Shown here in pieces: positions 1 through 12,165 of a stretch of 64,000 bases of DNA; within the stretch, counting starts at the first letter, position 1, and each line of letters begins with the position of its first letter. Where the stretch lies: contig NC_056051.1 of assembly GCF_004379255.2 (NCBI RefSeq), positions 7,900,062-7,964,061 of the forward strand. The letters are read 5' to 3'. The notes beneath the pieces were generated by a model. The model had not been told where the DNA came from. It was given only the letters and a program-made list of their open reading frames with translations, and ran no database searches. The position numbers were made by a program, and so were the translations under genes. The DNA comes from Salvia splendens (Eukaryota > Streptophyta > Magnoliopsida > Lamiales > Lamiaceae).

Positions 1-389
1 TTATATTATATTATGCATTATGAGATTTGTCCTGTTTATATGGGTAAATTGGTTTTGTAGTCCTTAACAGTCGTGTAATTGTTTAGTTTCTTACATACTT
101 TCGTATTTGGTATATTACATTTGTGAACTATCATTGTCCGCGTCAGACAAATAAAATTTGATATTACTTATGTTATGTGCTGCATTGTTTTTTGAAAAGT
201 GGATATAGATACGGAGAATAGATATGTGCATTATTTGATTAAAAGAGTGCATTATGCATCAACAAATGCTCATTATTTTGCATACAGTAGGGAACACAAG
301 TATCCATGGCGTCATGGATACTTCATTGAGTTAACTTCACAGATATATATAGTACTCGACTGATATATAATCCATTAATGAACAGAAAA

Positions 390-1900
390 AGTTTACTAAT
401 GCAACAAACCACCTGTTTCAACTTATAATACTACGACAAAGATTTGAACAACAATACTACTAGGACCCAAACAAAAGCTGTGATGTGCTGTTTAAAGAAC
501 ATAACTCAAGCTTGAAAGATATACTAGCCTTACAACCACAACGCTTAGATAACTTCCTCCGCTAGATACTGAAACCCGACCGGGCATTCAATTGGTCATC
601 TTCGTTCGACTTCTTCTTTCCTTCCCTATTGCATACTATGAGATACCAGGTTGTGACATCATCGACCTTTCTCATCGCTTGTTTGCGCGTATCAAAGCCA
701 ACTGTGCGGGCTTATACCTCGTAAAAAGCAAAAGCGAATTCCAAGGATTGGAATTTCAGACCGACATGAGGCTTAAGCTCCAGAGAACATTCACGAACAA
801 CACTCTCTATACACAAACGCAAAAAAAGAGGTTAGCAAAAATGTGCAATGTAGCAATCGATTGTTCTGACAAGTAATGCACCTTTTTTATAACTTTATTC
901 GGTTAAATATGTAAATTAGCAAAAATACGTGTATGTACTATACCCTAGCCCCTGGGCTTATTAAACCCTTAGGGTAAACAAGAAACGTGTTCCAAACATC
1001 GAAACACGGCACATCTAAACCGTAAAGGAATGAGGCATACTCGCGGTCCTTCATTAAGTCATCCAACGTACTATGCATTATACAGGCAATAGATATCATT
1101 ATGCATAACCATTTGGTGCATTATATGTATCTAGTTAATGCCAAACACGATTATGCATTATGCATTATATACTCAATTCAATTCATTATACATCATCACT
1201 TGTTGCATTATTTGTATCTATTTAAACTACTACCCTAGCCACGCCAAAAGCTAAACCAAAACCCCAAATGAATGATTTATAATCGCGTTCACTCATTATT
1301 TACTCTATCCTATACATTGCAGTTCCCAGAGAACGCATTATATAGTCAATAACATTCAGTATCCATTCTCAATTGGTGCATTGTTTATACCGACATAACA
1401 TGAACCCTAAACGGCAACAAATCAAAACTGGACATCATGTTTAAACATGATTTCACAGTACTCGACATACATGCTCAATAAGTAGCATATACAAGGACTG
1501 GTCTGAATTGGTAGAAAGACATCCGATACATAAACAAATACACGCATACGGATCAAAATCGCTTGCCTTACCTTCTTCCATTAATGAGAGAACAACAACT
1601 GCTGCAACGCAAGCGATAAACTATTGTAATATCGAGGATCCCGTAACCAAGGGGCTTGAATTTCAACGTGTAAAAACTAATGACTGGAATTTCTGACCTA
1701 CAACAGGCTTCATCGAGGGAGGACATTCAGGTACAACAACCACTGTACATAATTGGAAAAAAGGGGTCAGCATAATATAACAACTTTGCAATATAATATG
1801 CTGACAAGTAATGCACGATTTTCACGATTTCAATATGTCAAATTATTCAGATAGACAAACACGTGATTTATGCATACGTATAACACATACTAATAAAAAC
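390..1900. repeat. Degenerate duplication, about 930 bp apart
   Basis: Two diverged copies of one sequence can be aligned by eye. Each has a 'tggaatttc' block (near 748 and 1686), then an A-rich stretch, then 'gacaagtaatgca' (near 867 and 1802). The offset is about 930 bp. Short ORFs here (592-876 and 1508-1696) fall in these repeats, have no recognisable domain and are not called as genes. The motif 'gcattat' recurs throughout. Origin is unknown. Confidence 0.5.
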
Positions 1901-1950
1901 GTTGTTACGGAGTACATGTTGTGGTATATGTATTAAAAATGTTGTTTTTT

Positions 1951-2885
1951 ACATACTATACCCTACCCCCTAGGCTTATTAAACCCTTAGGGGAAACAAG
2001 CAACGTGCGCCACACCGCGTAATCCAGACGAAATCTTTTTTACCCGAAACATTGCCTCTCACGAATTATGCATTATATAGAAACCTAAGTGCATTATACA
2101 TCGTCCATACGTGCATTATATGCTTCGTCTCAACCTAATACCCTACATATGCCGCTAGCGAAGCCATGGAGAAAATTCTCAAAGCAATCAGTAATGTTAT
2201 ACAATGTCAACACAAAACACGATTTAATTGTTGATTAAAACCTACCCCCCTACATACTACACCCTACCCCCTAGGCTTATTAAACCCTTAGGGGAAACAA
2301 GCAAGGTGCGCCACAAATCGCAAACCAGACGACCCTATCTTTTTTACCCGAAACAATCTCGCTCACTAATTATGCATTATATAGACATCTAAGTGCATCA
2401 TACGTCGTCAATACGTGCATTATATGCCGAGTCTCAACCTAATACCCTACATATGCCGCCCGCGAATCCTTGGAGAAATTTCTCACAGCAAGCAGTAATG
2501 TTATACCACGTCAACAAAAAACACGATTTTATTGTTGATTAAAAATCAATTAATCAAACTAATACAACTTGTACATACGACACCCTACCCCCTAGGCTTA
2601 TTAAACCCTTAGGGGAAACAAGCAACGTGCGCCACACCGCGCAATCCAGACGAAATCTTTTTTACCCGAAACATTGCCTCTCACGAATTATGCATTATAT
2701 AGAAACCTAAGTGCATTATACATCGTCAATACGTGCATTATATGCTTCGTCTCAACCTAATACCCTACATATGCCGCTAGCGAATCCATGGAGAAAGTTC
2801 TCACAGAAAGCAATAATGTTATACCATGGCAACACAAAACACAATTTAATTGTTGATTAAAAATCAAATAATCAAACTGCTACCA
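1951..2885. repeat. Three tandem units of about 300-320 bp
   Basis: Units begin near 1951, 2252 and 2572. Each carries in the same order: 'ccctaccccctaggcttatt', 'cccttaggggaaacaag', 'acgtgcgccaca' or a variant, 'cttttttacccgaaaca', 'attatgcattatatag', 'cctacatatgccgc', and 'gttgattaaaa'. A more diverged copy of the first block is at about 938-985. The first two blocks form a short imperfect inverted repeat (CCCCTAGG against CCTTAGGGG). No coding potential is seen. The block could be the edge of an unrecognised transposon. Confidence 0.8.
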
Positions 2886-3293
2886 CTTCTACAGAAAGAT
2901 CCGCAACATTAAAAAAACATGCTAATTCATGATTTACCTTCTTCCATTGCTTAAGATCAAACTCTGACTACCAACGACTGATTAACAATATGATTTAGAT
3001 TTGTGATAATTGAAACCTTCCAAAAAAATAGTAATGCAGAATCATATACGTCTGACGCTTCTCTGCCTTCTTCGACGTGAGAGAAGAAAATAAACCGTAA
3101 TATTTGCAAAGGAGAGAATCAGGGAATTTCCATAACTAACACAATATTATCTACCAAATCTGCCCTTAATCGATTTTTAATTGATAATAATTAAATGGAA
3201 TCAGCGATTTTTTTAAGCCACAAGATTGCTGGAATTAAAGGTTGAGATTAAAAAGGAAAAAGGAGGAAATATGAGAAAAGGAAATGAATACAT

Positions 3294-3296
<3 letters not shown>
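2886..3296. other. Intergenic, nothing recognised
   Basis: AT-rich unique-looking sequence. I see no ORF, RNA gene or element end before the (TA)n array. Confidence 0.5.

Positions 3297-3356
<60 letters not shown>
3297..3356. repeat. (TA)n microsatellite, left border of element
   Basis: About 28-30 uninterrupted TA dinucleotides directly precede the terminal inverted repeat that starts at 3357. A second and larger TA array lies at the other end of the same element. Confidence 0.95.
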
Positions 3357-3362
<6 letters not shown>

Positions 3363-3519
3363 TGATCAATGTATAACTAATCTTAAATGTATAACTAGAG
3401 AACAAATCTCAGCCACACATCTTAATGGAACAAATATTATTTATTTTAATTATACAAAGTAGGCCAAGGATATTTTTGGAAATTACATTATCAAATTTAA
3501 ATCAAATTATGCAGCCTAG

Positions 3520-3863
3520 TTCAGCAACGAGCTGGAGAAGTGCGACAAGGCCAAGGCCGCCAGCTCCTCCGCCAACTTCCTCGGTGCCGTCTCCAAGTAC
3601 GGCAAGCTCGACTCCACCCAGGGTGTCGGCAAGTACGTCGACCAAGCCGAGGGCTACCTCCGCCAGTACGGCGCCCCCAAATCCACCCCGTCGCCGCCGC
3701 TGAAGACAAACCCGCGGCCGAGACTGAAATTCCTTCGGGCGGCGACGTGAAGAAGCCGGAGGAGAGCGGCGAGGTTGGGGACTATGCGAAGAAGGCGGAG
3801 GAGCTGCTCGGCGGAACCGGTGAGAAGAGCGGGGCGGAGGGTTTGTTGAAGGCTGCCGGCTAG
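3520..3863 (+). pseudogene. Nodulin-related protein 1-like fragment, frameshifted
   Basis: GC-rich coding-like DNA in an AT-rich element. From 3520 one frame reads FSNELEKCDKAKA, then SKYGKLDSTQGVGKYV and DQAEGYLRQYG, which fits the repeated-helix core of plant nodulin-related proteins (NRP1 family; small soluble proteins linked to heat and ABA responses). Near 3690-3700 the reading moves to another frame, which continues as a charged linker and GDYAKKAEELLGG and ends at a stop at 3861-3863. The amino terminus is absent: an in-frame stop at 3517-3519 immediately precedes the homology, and the upstream DNA is AT-rich element sequence. Read as a captured, truncated and frameshifted copy; the functional parent should lie elsewhere in the genome. 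Confidence 0.7.
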
Positions 3864-4138
3864 ATCAACCCACGTGTGATGCGCAATTACCTTAATCAAA
3901 TGAGTACACTGTACACACATGTATTATTAATAATGATTAGCGAATAGTTTTAGTAGAATTTAAATTGATTTATTTGCTTGAAATAAAGTTACATCTCTAC
4001 TTATGCTATTTTTACAAAAAAATGATTATGTCATGTTTAATATAGCTAATTGTCACAAATATGGTACGTAGTCCTAATTTAAGTTGGCTGATATTATCCA
4101 CAATCATAGTTATTTTCTCCCAAAAAATCTCAATAAAA

Positions 4139-4935
4139 GAGTGATTTTACTTCACTCTTGTTTACAAAACACATCATTCTTAGCATGATTTTACATCACT
4201 CTTGTTTACAAAACACATCACTCTTATTATGATTTTACTTCACTTTTGTTTACAAAACACATCACTCTTAGCATGATTTTACTTCACTCTTGTTTACAAA
4301 ACACATCACTCTTATTATAATTTTACTTCACTCTTGTTTACAAAACACATCACTCTTGTTTACAACACACATCACTCTTAGCATGATTTTACTTCACTCT
4401 TGTTTACAAAACACATCACTCTTGTTTACAAAACACATCACTCTTAGCATGATTTTACTTCACTCTTATTTACAAAACACATCACTCTTAGCATGATTTT
4501 ACTTCACTCTTATTTACAAAACACATCACTCTTGTTTACAAAACACATCACTCTTAGCATGATATTACTTCACTCTTGTTTACAACACACATCACTCTTA
4601 GCATGATTTTACTTCACTCTTGTTTACAAAACACATCACTCTTGTTTACAAAACACATCACTCTTAGCATGATTTTTACTTCACTCTTGTTTACAAAACA
4701 CATCACTCTTATTATGATTTTACTTCACTCTTGTTTACAAAACACATCACTCTTGTTTACAACACACATCACTCTTAGCATGATTTTACTTCACTCTTGT
4801 TTACAAAACACATCACTCTTGTTTACAAAACACATCACTCTTAGCATGATTTTACTTCACTCTTGTTTACAAAACACATCACTCTTAGCATGATTTTACT
4901 TCACTGTTGTTAACAAAACACATCACTGTTAGAAT
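4139..4935. repeat. Minisatellite of alternating 22-bp units
   Basis: Two related units alternate: 'cactcttgtttacaaaacac' plus 'at', and 'cactcttagcatgattttac' plus 'tt'. There are roughly 35 units, with occasional doublings of the first type and scattered single-base changes. Apparent ORFs here simply translate the repeat. It lies wholly inside the TA-flanked element. Confidence 0.95.
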
Positions 4936-5099
4936 GATTTTCTCTTATTTCAAGTTCATGAGTAATGATCAGTAGAACATAGGCATTCATGTCATTTCAA
5001 ACAAAATTGGACTGTTTTACAACTGTGATGTTTCAAAATTAGTTTTACAAAATGGCTTCTACCAATACAACTTATAGGCTCTTCTATCTATATATTATC

Positions 5100-5262
5100 T
5101 CCTCTTTGTCGACAGGCTTAGACGTTCAGCTTCTTTCTCAGCAACGATGACACAGAATTCTGCACCAAGCATCTCAGGCACTTCAAGATCCATAGACTTG
5201 CTCAACTCAACAATTTGTGTGATAATTTCTACTGTAATCGTGAAGCCTAAAGTAGATAGCAT
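5100..5262 (-). other. Exon-like captured fragment, family not recognised
   Basis: The minus strand is open and protein-like: FADQLMLSTLGFTITV, then EIITQIVELSKSMDLEVPEM, then GAEFCVIVAEKEAERLSLST. Amino-acid composition and the mix of polar and aliphatic positions look like a real exon, but I cannot name the family. It lies inside the TA-flanked element beside another coding-like stretch on the plus strand, which supports gene-fragment capture. Confidence 0.35.
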
Positions 5263-5316
5263 TAGCTGATCTGCAAATATTAGAATGATTCTCTGCGAGC
5301 AGCGTCTCTCAGCACC

Positions 5317-5601
5317 ATGGAAGTCGGCAGCGTCGGGAGAGTCTCGTTTCTAATCAAGAACGACAAGACCGATCAACCTCCCAAGCCTGCGCGAGAGGAG
5401 AGATCGGAGCAGGTCATATTCCTGCGGCGGAGCGCTAGCAGCTGCGTCGAGGTGAAGAAGACTAACGGATTTTGGATTGAATTTGCAATGTACCTAATTT
5501 TGGATGTCAATGACCATTATACCCCCGCTTTGTTATTGTGGAGTAAATTTGTGAGAGAGGGAACTAATATCTCCTTTAAATTAAAAAATTACATGTATTA
5601 A
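5317..5601 (+). other. Unidentified GC-rich ORF inside element
   Basis: ATG at 5317 opens a 94-codon frame beginning MEVGSVGRVSFLIKND. The first 50 codons are GC-rich, unlike the surrounding DNA; the rest runs into the AT-rich right terminal region of the element. I recognise no domain. It looks like the 5' end of a captured gene rather than an independent gene. Confidence 0.3.
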
Positions 5602-5681
5602 TAGTAGCCCTTGATTTTTTTGATCTTGTGGCTATTATTTGTTCTCTAGTTATTTGGTTAAGAGGTGTTTACCATAGATCA

Positions 5682-6050
<369 letters not shown>

Positions 6051-6078
6051 TATATATATATGCACAACAAATATAGAT

Positions 6079-6452
6079 TTGACCACACAACTATCAATGG
6101 CGAAAATGCAACGGAACTACACGGTAAAAATCTGCCTAATCATAATCACTATTATTATTGATAGCCTTCTCACCCTTCTCCCAAAATCACCCCCTAATCT
6201 TGTTCAATTCAGAGTGTTTTTCGATCTATCCTCCTATTTTACGGAATGGATCGATGCTTGGGTTAGCTACGCTGTGAATAGAAAGGTTGAGAATCTTGAT
6301 TTGATCTTGAATGCCAACTCGACAAATGAGTGTTATTCCTTGCCGTGCAAACAAGGGAATTTCCCGGACAATCTGAAACTGCTGAAGAAACTTAGTTTGA
6401 GTTATGTGAATGTGAGTGGTGAGGCCATGGCGTTTTTGTTGGGGGTACTGTG
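6079..6452 (+). pseudogene. F-box/LRR/FBD gene, left half
   Basis: After an AT-rich non-homologous start, the frame reads VQFRVFFDLSSYFTEWIDAW, VNRKVENLDL, CYSLPCKQGNFPDNLKLLKK and LSLSYVNVSGEAMAFLLG. This is the hallmark of plant F-box/FBD/LRR proteins, which are SCF ubiquitin-ligase substrate receptors, just after their F-box. The F-box itself is missing. Homology stops at the copia left LTR (6453) and resumes after the right LTR at 13296. One extra base near 6446 puts the last codons out of frame with the other half. The gene is dead by truncation, insertion and frameshift. Confidence 0.75.
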
Positions 6453-6565
6453 TATTGGAAACATGTGGAAAATGTGAGAAATTAGAAGGGTCTCAAATGC
6501 TTTCATTTTCTTGTCTTTTGGCTTTTTAACTTAAGGTAACCTCCAAGTGGTTTATGGGATCCTTA

Positions 6566-8372
6566 TAGCATCCCCATCCATGCTCTTGCTAAAGAGCATG
6601 GATGTGAGTCCGAACTCACTTTTATTACTTTTTTACTCCCTGCTCTTAGGCAAGAGCACAACACTCACATTCATGCTCTTCCGCAAGGACATGCTCAAGG
6701 GTCCCACCATTCTATTATTCAATTTAAATAAAAACATTTCCACAATATTAAAATGCATTAAAAATATCCGAAATACTATTACAAATTAAAAAAATTAAAA
6801 ATTACATAATTAAAATACTAAAATACTAAAAATTACATAATTAAAATCCTAAAAAATAAAAAATACATAATTAAAGGCTAAAAAATACCCCCGTGGAAAA
6901 CTATTCCTCTAGCCCTATCCCCAATGTTCTTCGGAGACCCCGTATCATTACCAAATGTGAATCAAGTTGCTTGGGAGTCATATTTGATCTATCGGCCAAA
7001 TTGAGTTGGGCCAAAATGGTCCACAATGAGTTGGTGGGGGTTGAGGTGGCACAAAGGGAGCGGGAGCGAGAGCGGGGGCGGATGGAGTCGCAGCGTGACG
7101 GCAGTTGGTCATCGCCTTCTTCGTTCTTTGCGGCCGGCGTTGGGAACTGCTCGGGCCGGCGTCGGGGCTACCCAAATTAGCTCTGGCGAGCTGGCTAGCC
7201 ACCTCATCCTCGCCGGCGTCGGATAGGGATACCGACCTCGAACGTTTGCTAGAGGAGCTGTAGGAGGATGATACACCTCCCCTATACTTCGGATGCACAC
7301 GCACCTCTTGCCAAGCGCTGAGGTACTTGAACGGTTTGTAATTTATGGATTGATAGGTCGCCAAGGCGGCACTGATGATGTCGAGCTCGCTCCTACCGCT
7401 CCCCGCCGACCGCTCTTCCTGGAGGTAATACCCCTGAAACTTTTGGATTTCTTCGTTGGCTCTGAATATGGCATTGCGCACCATACTCTCATTGCGCTCG
7501 ATGGTTCCAGCCGGGCAGTTTTCATTATACCTGCGAGAGACGCGCCACCAAAACCTATCCCTGCTTTGGTTTGTGCCTATCTCTGGATCTTCGGAGATAA
7601 TCAAATAGGCTTTGAATAATTGATCTATCTCCGCCGGAGTGTGCGGGGTGCGGACACCACGAGGAGTAGGAGTAGGAGTAGGAAGAGGAGAAGTTTGAGA
7701 GCCGCCGCAGCCGCTCCCTCCCGATCTGGGTTCGGGTCCCCACCCGTATCGCCCATCGGGGGCATCTTGGTCATCCACCGGGTAAGGTCGGTTGCCACCC
7801 GGAACTTGAGAACCTTGGGTTTAAGGAGGGTCCGAAAATTGCATTTCCGGACTAGGAAATGGTTGTGAGCCGAACCATTCGTGGTTCCAACCGCGGGAGT
7901 CGGAGGGGTGATCGCCGGAGCCGGACATTTTTTTTGTAAGTAAGAGTGAAAGATTGAGAATTGATAAGAGAAGATGAGAGAATTTAGATGAGAATTGCGT
8001 AGTGTGGTGTGAAATTTTTGGCGTGGAAGTGGGGGAATTTATAGATGAAAATGTGAATTTTGGGGAAAAATTTTGAAAAATAAATTAAAAGTGGGGAGAA
8101 AATGGATATATTTTATTGGGAAGTGGGAAAATATTTTTTTAATTTAATTTGGATTTTTAAAATTAAATCCGCTTTTTTTAAAAAAAAAAGAAATTGCCAA
8201 CGGCATTGCCGTTGGCCAATCAGGCGTCGGCACGTCAGCTGCTCAGCGGCACGGACGTTCTCGATACATCGAGCAGTGCCGTGCCAGTGGCAAGAGCACA
8301 GCAGCGAGCAGGGGTCAGCCGCGCCAGCAGCACGGACGTCGTCCTTGTCAGCGAGCACCGATGCGGATACTC
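6566..8372. mobile_element. PIF/Harbinger element, non-autonomous
   Basis: The left end reads 'tagcatccccatccatgctc'; the reverse complement of the right end reads 'gagtatccgcatcggtgctc'. The target duplication TTA flanks both ends (6563-6565, 8373-8375). The right LTR of the host copia shows the uninterrupted site 'ggggatccttaatgccaag', which proves the insertion boundaries. The element is 1.8 kb and carries only the ORF1-type Myb/SANT protein on the minus strand. No DDE transposase ORF is present. Confidence 0.92.
6978..7928 (-). pseudogene. PIF/Harbinger ORF1 (Myb/SANT-like protein)
   Basis: The likely start is the minus-strand ATG at 7926-7928, opening MSGSGDHPSDSRGWNHEWFG. Codon 36 is a stop (7821-7823), after which the same frame stays open to 6978. 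The body has a SANT/Myb-like trihelix region: TPAEIDQLFKAYLIISEDPE, NQSRDRFWWRVSRRYNENC and a FQGYY block, followed by a proline- and serine-rich tail. Proteins of this type are often misannotated as glutathione S-transferase T3-like. In PIF/Harbinger elements ORF1 assists the transposase in DNA binding and nuclear import. The early stop argues that the copy is inactive. Confidence 0.75.
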
Positions 8373-8408
8373 TTAATGCTAAGAGTTTTGAAGTGGTCTC
8401 TCCTATCC

Positions 8409-8416
8409 TATAAATA
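8409..8416 (+). promoter_or_regulatory. LTR TATA box (left LTR)
   Basis: 'tataaata' within a conserved LTR block, followed by pyrimidine-rich DNA. The PIF/Harbinger insertion ends 34-37 bp upstream, so it separates most of the U3 region from the core promoter. Confidence 0.6.
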
Positions 8417-8825
8417 GGTGGGTTTGAGAGATGAGAAAGACACCAACACCACAACAAGCATTCTCTCTTCTCTCTTGCTCTCTACATCCTAGTTTGCATA
8501 TAGGAGCATTGCATAGCTCGATTCTCTAAACTCCATCAAGTTCGCCGGTGCCTAGCGGGTTTGAGGTGCTTCTACACGCTAGGAGGAAGTCGTTTTATCT
8601 TTGGGGGCAATACGTCATTCCGTGAGCACTAGCCAGGGCGTAATTTGTCTTGCGGAAAAAGGGCTTTCCTCGACTCGACTTATAAGTTTGGTTTGTTTTA
8701 TTTTCGTTGTATTTTCCATTCCACTTATTGTCGTTAGTTTCCTTTCGATTGTAATAGTTAGAGTACCTCATGTACACGGCTTGGGAATTTCAACCCATTA
8801 TTTCTAACAATCGCAAGACAAATTA

Positions 8826-11800
8826 GTGTACTCTTCTAAGGCATGGAAACAATATAACAATATAATCCCATTATTTCTATCAATCGAAGTTGGAGGAAAC
8901 ATGAGCTTCAAAGCTGGAATGAAGAAACGAACAGTACCAATGTTCATAGGCTACGAAATGGTTAATTCCTTGAGATCTATTCTCTTGAGAATTGTGTTTA
9001 TCGTTTGTCATTTAACAAGCAAGACCAATTTAGACTTGCTAGTAGTAATTGGGATGCATGAGTTGTTGAATATACCAATGCACATATGGTTCAATATAAT
9101 TGTGAACTTATTGATAGAGACAATATTGTGCAAATTATTTGAACGTGTTGTTATAAACAACAAAGATCATGAGGTGGTCGCAATGGTCTCCCATGGTACC
9201 AATCCAAATGAATGGTTTGTTGATACAGGTGCCACATGTCATGTGTGCTCTGAAAGAAGCGTTTTTTCTACCTACAAATCTGTTGGATGTAGAAAAGTAC
9301 GCATGGGAAACCAAGCCTCTTCTAAGGTGGTTGGTGTGGGTAATGTGTTCCTAAAATTAGGATCTGGAAAAGTTCTTACCCTTAAGGATTTGCTGCATGT
9401 CCCAGACATCCGAAATAATTTGGTGTTAGGTTCACTTCTAGTAAATCATAGATTTTCACTAGAATTTGAGTGTGAAAAGGTTATATTGACCAAGTATGGA
9501 CAGTTCATAGGTGAGGCCACCTAGTGAATGGACTTTTTGAGCTGAATATTACGGTCATTCACTATGGAAAATGAATAAGCAATAAGGAAGATGACACATC
9601 CTTTTATTTGCTTGAGAGCTCTGATTTATGGCATAATAGATTGGGACATGTAAATCTAAATGCTATAAAAAGATTAGTAAATCTTAGTTTACTAAAAGTA
9701 GATAAGTTTAACTCACAAGAAAGATGTGAAGTGTGTGTTGAAGCCAAAATGGCTAAGTTGCCGTTCCATTCGGTAGAACGAAGCACAAAACCTCTTGAAT
9801 TGATCCATACATACGTATGTGATTTGAAATTTTTGCAAACAAGAGGTGGTAAAAAGTATTTCATCACATTTATAGATGATTGCACAAGGTATTGTTACAT
9901 TTACTTATTAAGAAGTAATGATGAGGCAATTGAAGCGTTCAAAGACTTCAAAAATGAAGTTGAAAATCAACTTAATTGTCAAATTAAGTGAGCTCGAAGT
10001 GATAGAGGTGGTGAGTATGTAGCGCCGTTTGCAGAATTATGCCATGCAAGTGGTATAATTCACCAAATCACAGCTCCATATTCTCCTCAATCAAATGGTA
10101 TTGTTGAATGCAAAAATCGAACACTAAAAGAGATGATGAATGCTTTGTTGATTAATTCAGGATTACCCCAGAACATGTGGGGGGAGGCTGTGTTAACGGT
10201 GAATTATATCTTGAACAAGATTCCACTAAAAAATAGGGATGTGACTCCTTATGAGTTGTGGAAAGGGAAGAAACCTTCGTATTCATACCTCAAAGTGTGG
10301 GGGTGTTTAGCGAAGGTAGAAGTGTCACCTCCTAAACAAGTTGCAATAGGCCCTAAAACAGTCGATTGCATCTTTATTAGCCATGCACTTAATAGTAGTG
10401 CCTATCATTTCCAAGTCCATAGGTCAGCTGTGCCTGGCGTGGCTGAAGGAACAACGATTGAGTCAATGAATGTTATATTCTTTGAAAATGTTTACCCTTG
10501 CAAGATGCAAGATGATCGTTCTAGTGAAAGAATGATGGATGAATCCACTAGTTCTAATCCTCCAAAAAGGACGAGGTCAAGTCCTGAGGATGTTGAACCA
10601 AGACGTGGTAAAAGAGTTAGAGTTGCTAAAAAATTTGGTCCCGACTTCATAACTTTTATGTTGGATGACGAACCAAAGTCAGTGGAGGAAGCGCTGACTA
10701 AAAGCGATCAATAGTGAAATTGAATCAATTATGAGAAATAACACATGAATGTTAGTAGACTTGCCAGAAGGCTGTAAGACCTTAGAGTGCAAGTGGATCC
10801 TAAGAAGGAAATATAAAACTGATAGTACTATTGAAAAGTACAAAGCTCGCCTAGTTGTGAAAGGCTTTAAGCAGCAAGAAGGATATGACTTCTTCGACAC
10901 ATATTCACATGTTACGGGAATCACTTCTATTCGGGTGCTTCTTGCAATTGCTGATATGCACAATCTTGAGATTCACCAAATGGATGTGAAAACTGTCTTT
11001 TTGAATGGTGAATAGGAGGAAGAAATTTATATGGAGCAACATGAAGGATTTGTAGTACCTGGCCAAGAAAGGAAGGTATGCAAACTAGTGAGGTCTCTAT
11101 ATGGATTAAAACAAGCGCATTTGCAATGTCACTTGAAGTTTGACAATGTGATGTTGTCAAATGGGTTTACTATCAATGAGTGTGATAAGTGTGTTTAGAT
11201 TAAGAACACAGATAACAGTTTTGTTATTGTGTGTCTTTATGTAGATGATATGTTGATTATGGGAAGCAATAGATAGTGCCATTATCAACGAAACCAAAAA
11301 TATGTTGAAGAGAAATTTTGACATGAAAGATATGGATTTAGCTGATGTGATTCTCGGAATCAAAATTAATAGGAATCATGAGGGAATTGCTTTGACACAA
11401 TCTCATTATATTGAGAAAGTGGTAAAGAAATTTCACTCGTTTGATTGTGAGCCAGCTAAAACTCCATTTGAACCCAACGTGCATTTGATTAAGCACACGA
11501 GTGATCCTGTAGCTCAAGAAGAATATGCAAGGATAATAGGGAGTTTGATGTTTATCACAAACTGCACCCGACCAGATCTTGCGTGTACGGTGAATAAGCT
11601 GAGCCGATTTACGAGCAATCCAAGCAAGGAACATTGGAAAGCTCTGCGTATACTCTTAACTTTGAGCTGCAGTATACAAGATATCCCAAAGTACTTGAAG
11701 GGTATTGTGATGCAAATTGGATCTCTGATTCAAAAGACTCGTTCTCGACGAGTGGGTATGTATTCACTATGGGGGTGGAGCTGTTTCGTGGAAGTCAACG

Positions 11801-12165
11801 AAACAGACGTGTATAGCTCGATCCACCATAGAATCCGAGTTTATCACTTTAGACAAAGCAAGGGAAGAAGCCGAGTGGCTTAGAAACTTCCTAGAAGATA
11901 TTCCATGTTGGAAGAAGCCAGTGCCGACAATAGTGATACACTGTGATAGTCAAGCAACTATAGGGAAAGCACATAGTGGCTTATATGGTAAGTCTCGATA
12001 TATTCGTCGGTGACATAATACTGTCACGCAATTGATCACAAGTGGTGTTATCGCAGTTGACTATGTAAGGTCAGTGGATAACTTAGCGGATCCGTTAACT
12101 AAAGATTTAAACCGTGATCAAATGCATAAATTGCTAAAAGGAATGGGACTGAAAACCACATCTTA
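8826..12165 (+). pseudogene. Copia polyprotein remnant (PR-IN-RT-RNase H)
   Basis: Protease: [13 protein letters not shown] near 9211-9250 holds the catalytic DTG. Integrase: WHNRLGHVN and a CEVCVEAK zinc-binding block from about 9620, then [14 protein letters not shown] and ITAPYSPQSNGIVE. Reverse transcriptase: KWILRRKYKTDSTIEKYKAR, VKGFKQQEGYDFFDTYSHV, SLYGLKQA and the active-site block LYVDDMLI near 11238. RNase [11 protein letters not shown] and [12 protein letters not shown], ending near 12165. Stops interrupt it at about 9522, 9989, 10712, 11013 and 11197, among others, and several frameshifts are visible. Gag is missing apart from unalignable sequence. The element cannot encode working proteins. 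Confidence 0.9.

Larger units (their letters stand above)
6453..8809 (+). repeat. Left LTR, interrupted
   Basis: The LTR sequence runs 6453-6565, is interrupted by a PIF/Harbinger element, and continues 8373-8809. Compared with the right LTR it has scattered substitutions plus small indels, so the retrotransposon insertion is not recent. Confidence 0.9.

Noticed and set aside
592..876. 94-codon plus ORF
   Set aside because: Lies in degenerate repeat sequence; no domain; the corresponding part of the second repeat copy is not open over the same length.
4290..4893. ORFs of 68 and 105 codons
   Set aside because: They simply translate the 22-bp minisatellite units.
4139..4935. CRISPR-like array
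   Set aside because: Units are contiguous minisatellite repeats without unique spacers, in a plant nuclear transposon.
8810..8830. tRNA primer-binding site of the copia element
   Set aside because: Sequence after the left LTR does not match the usual initiator Met tRNA complement; not claimed.
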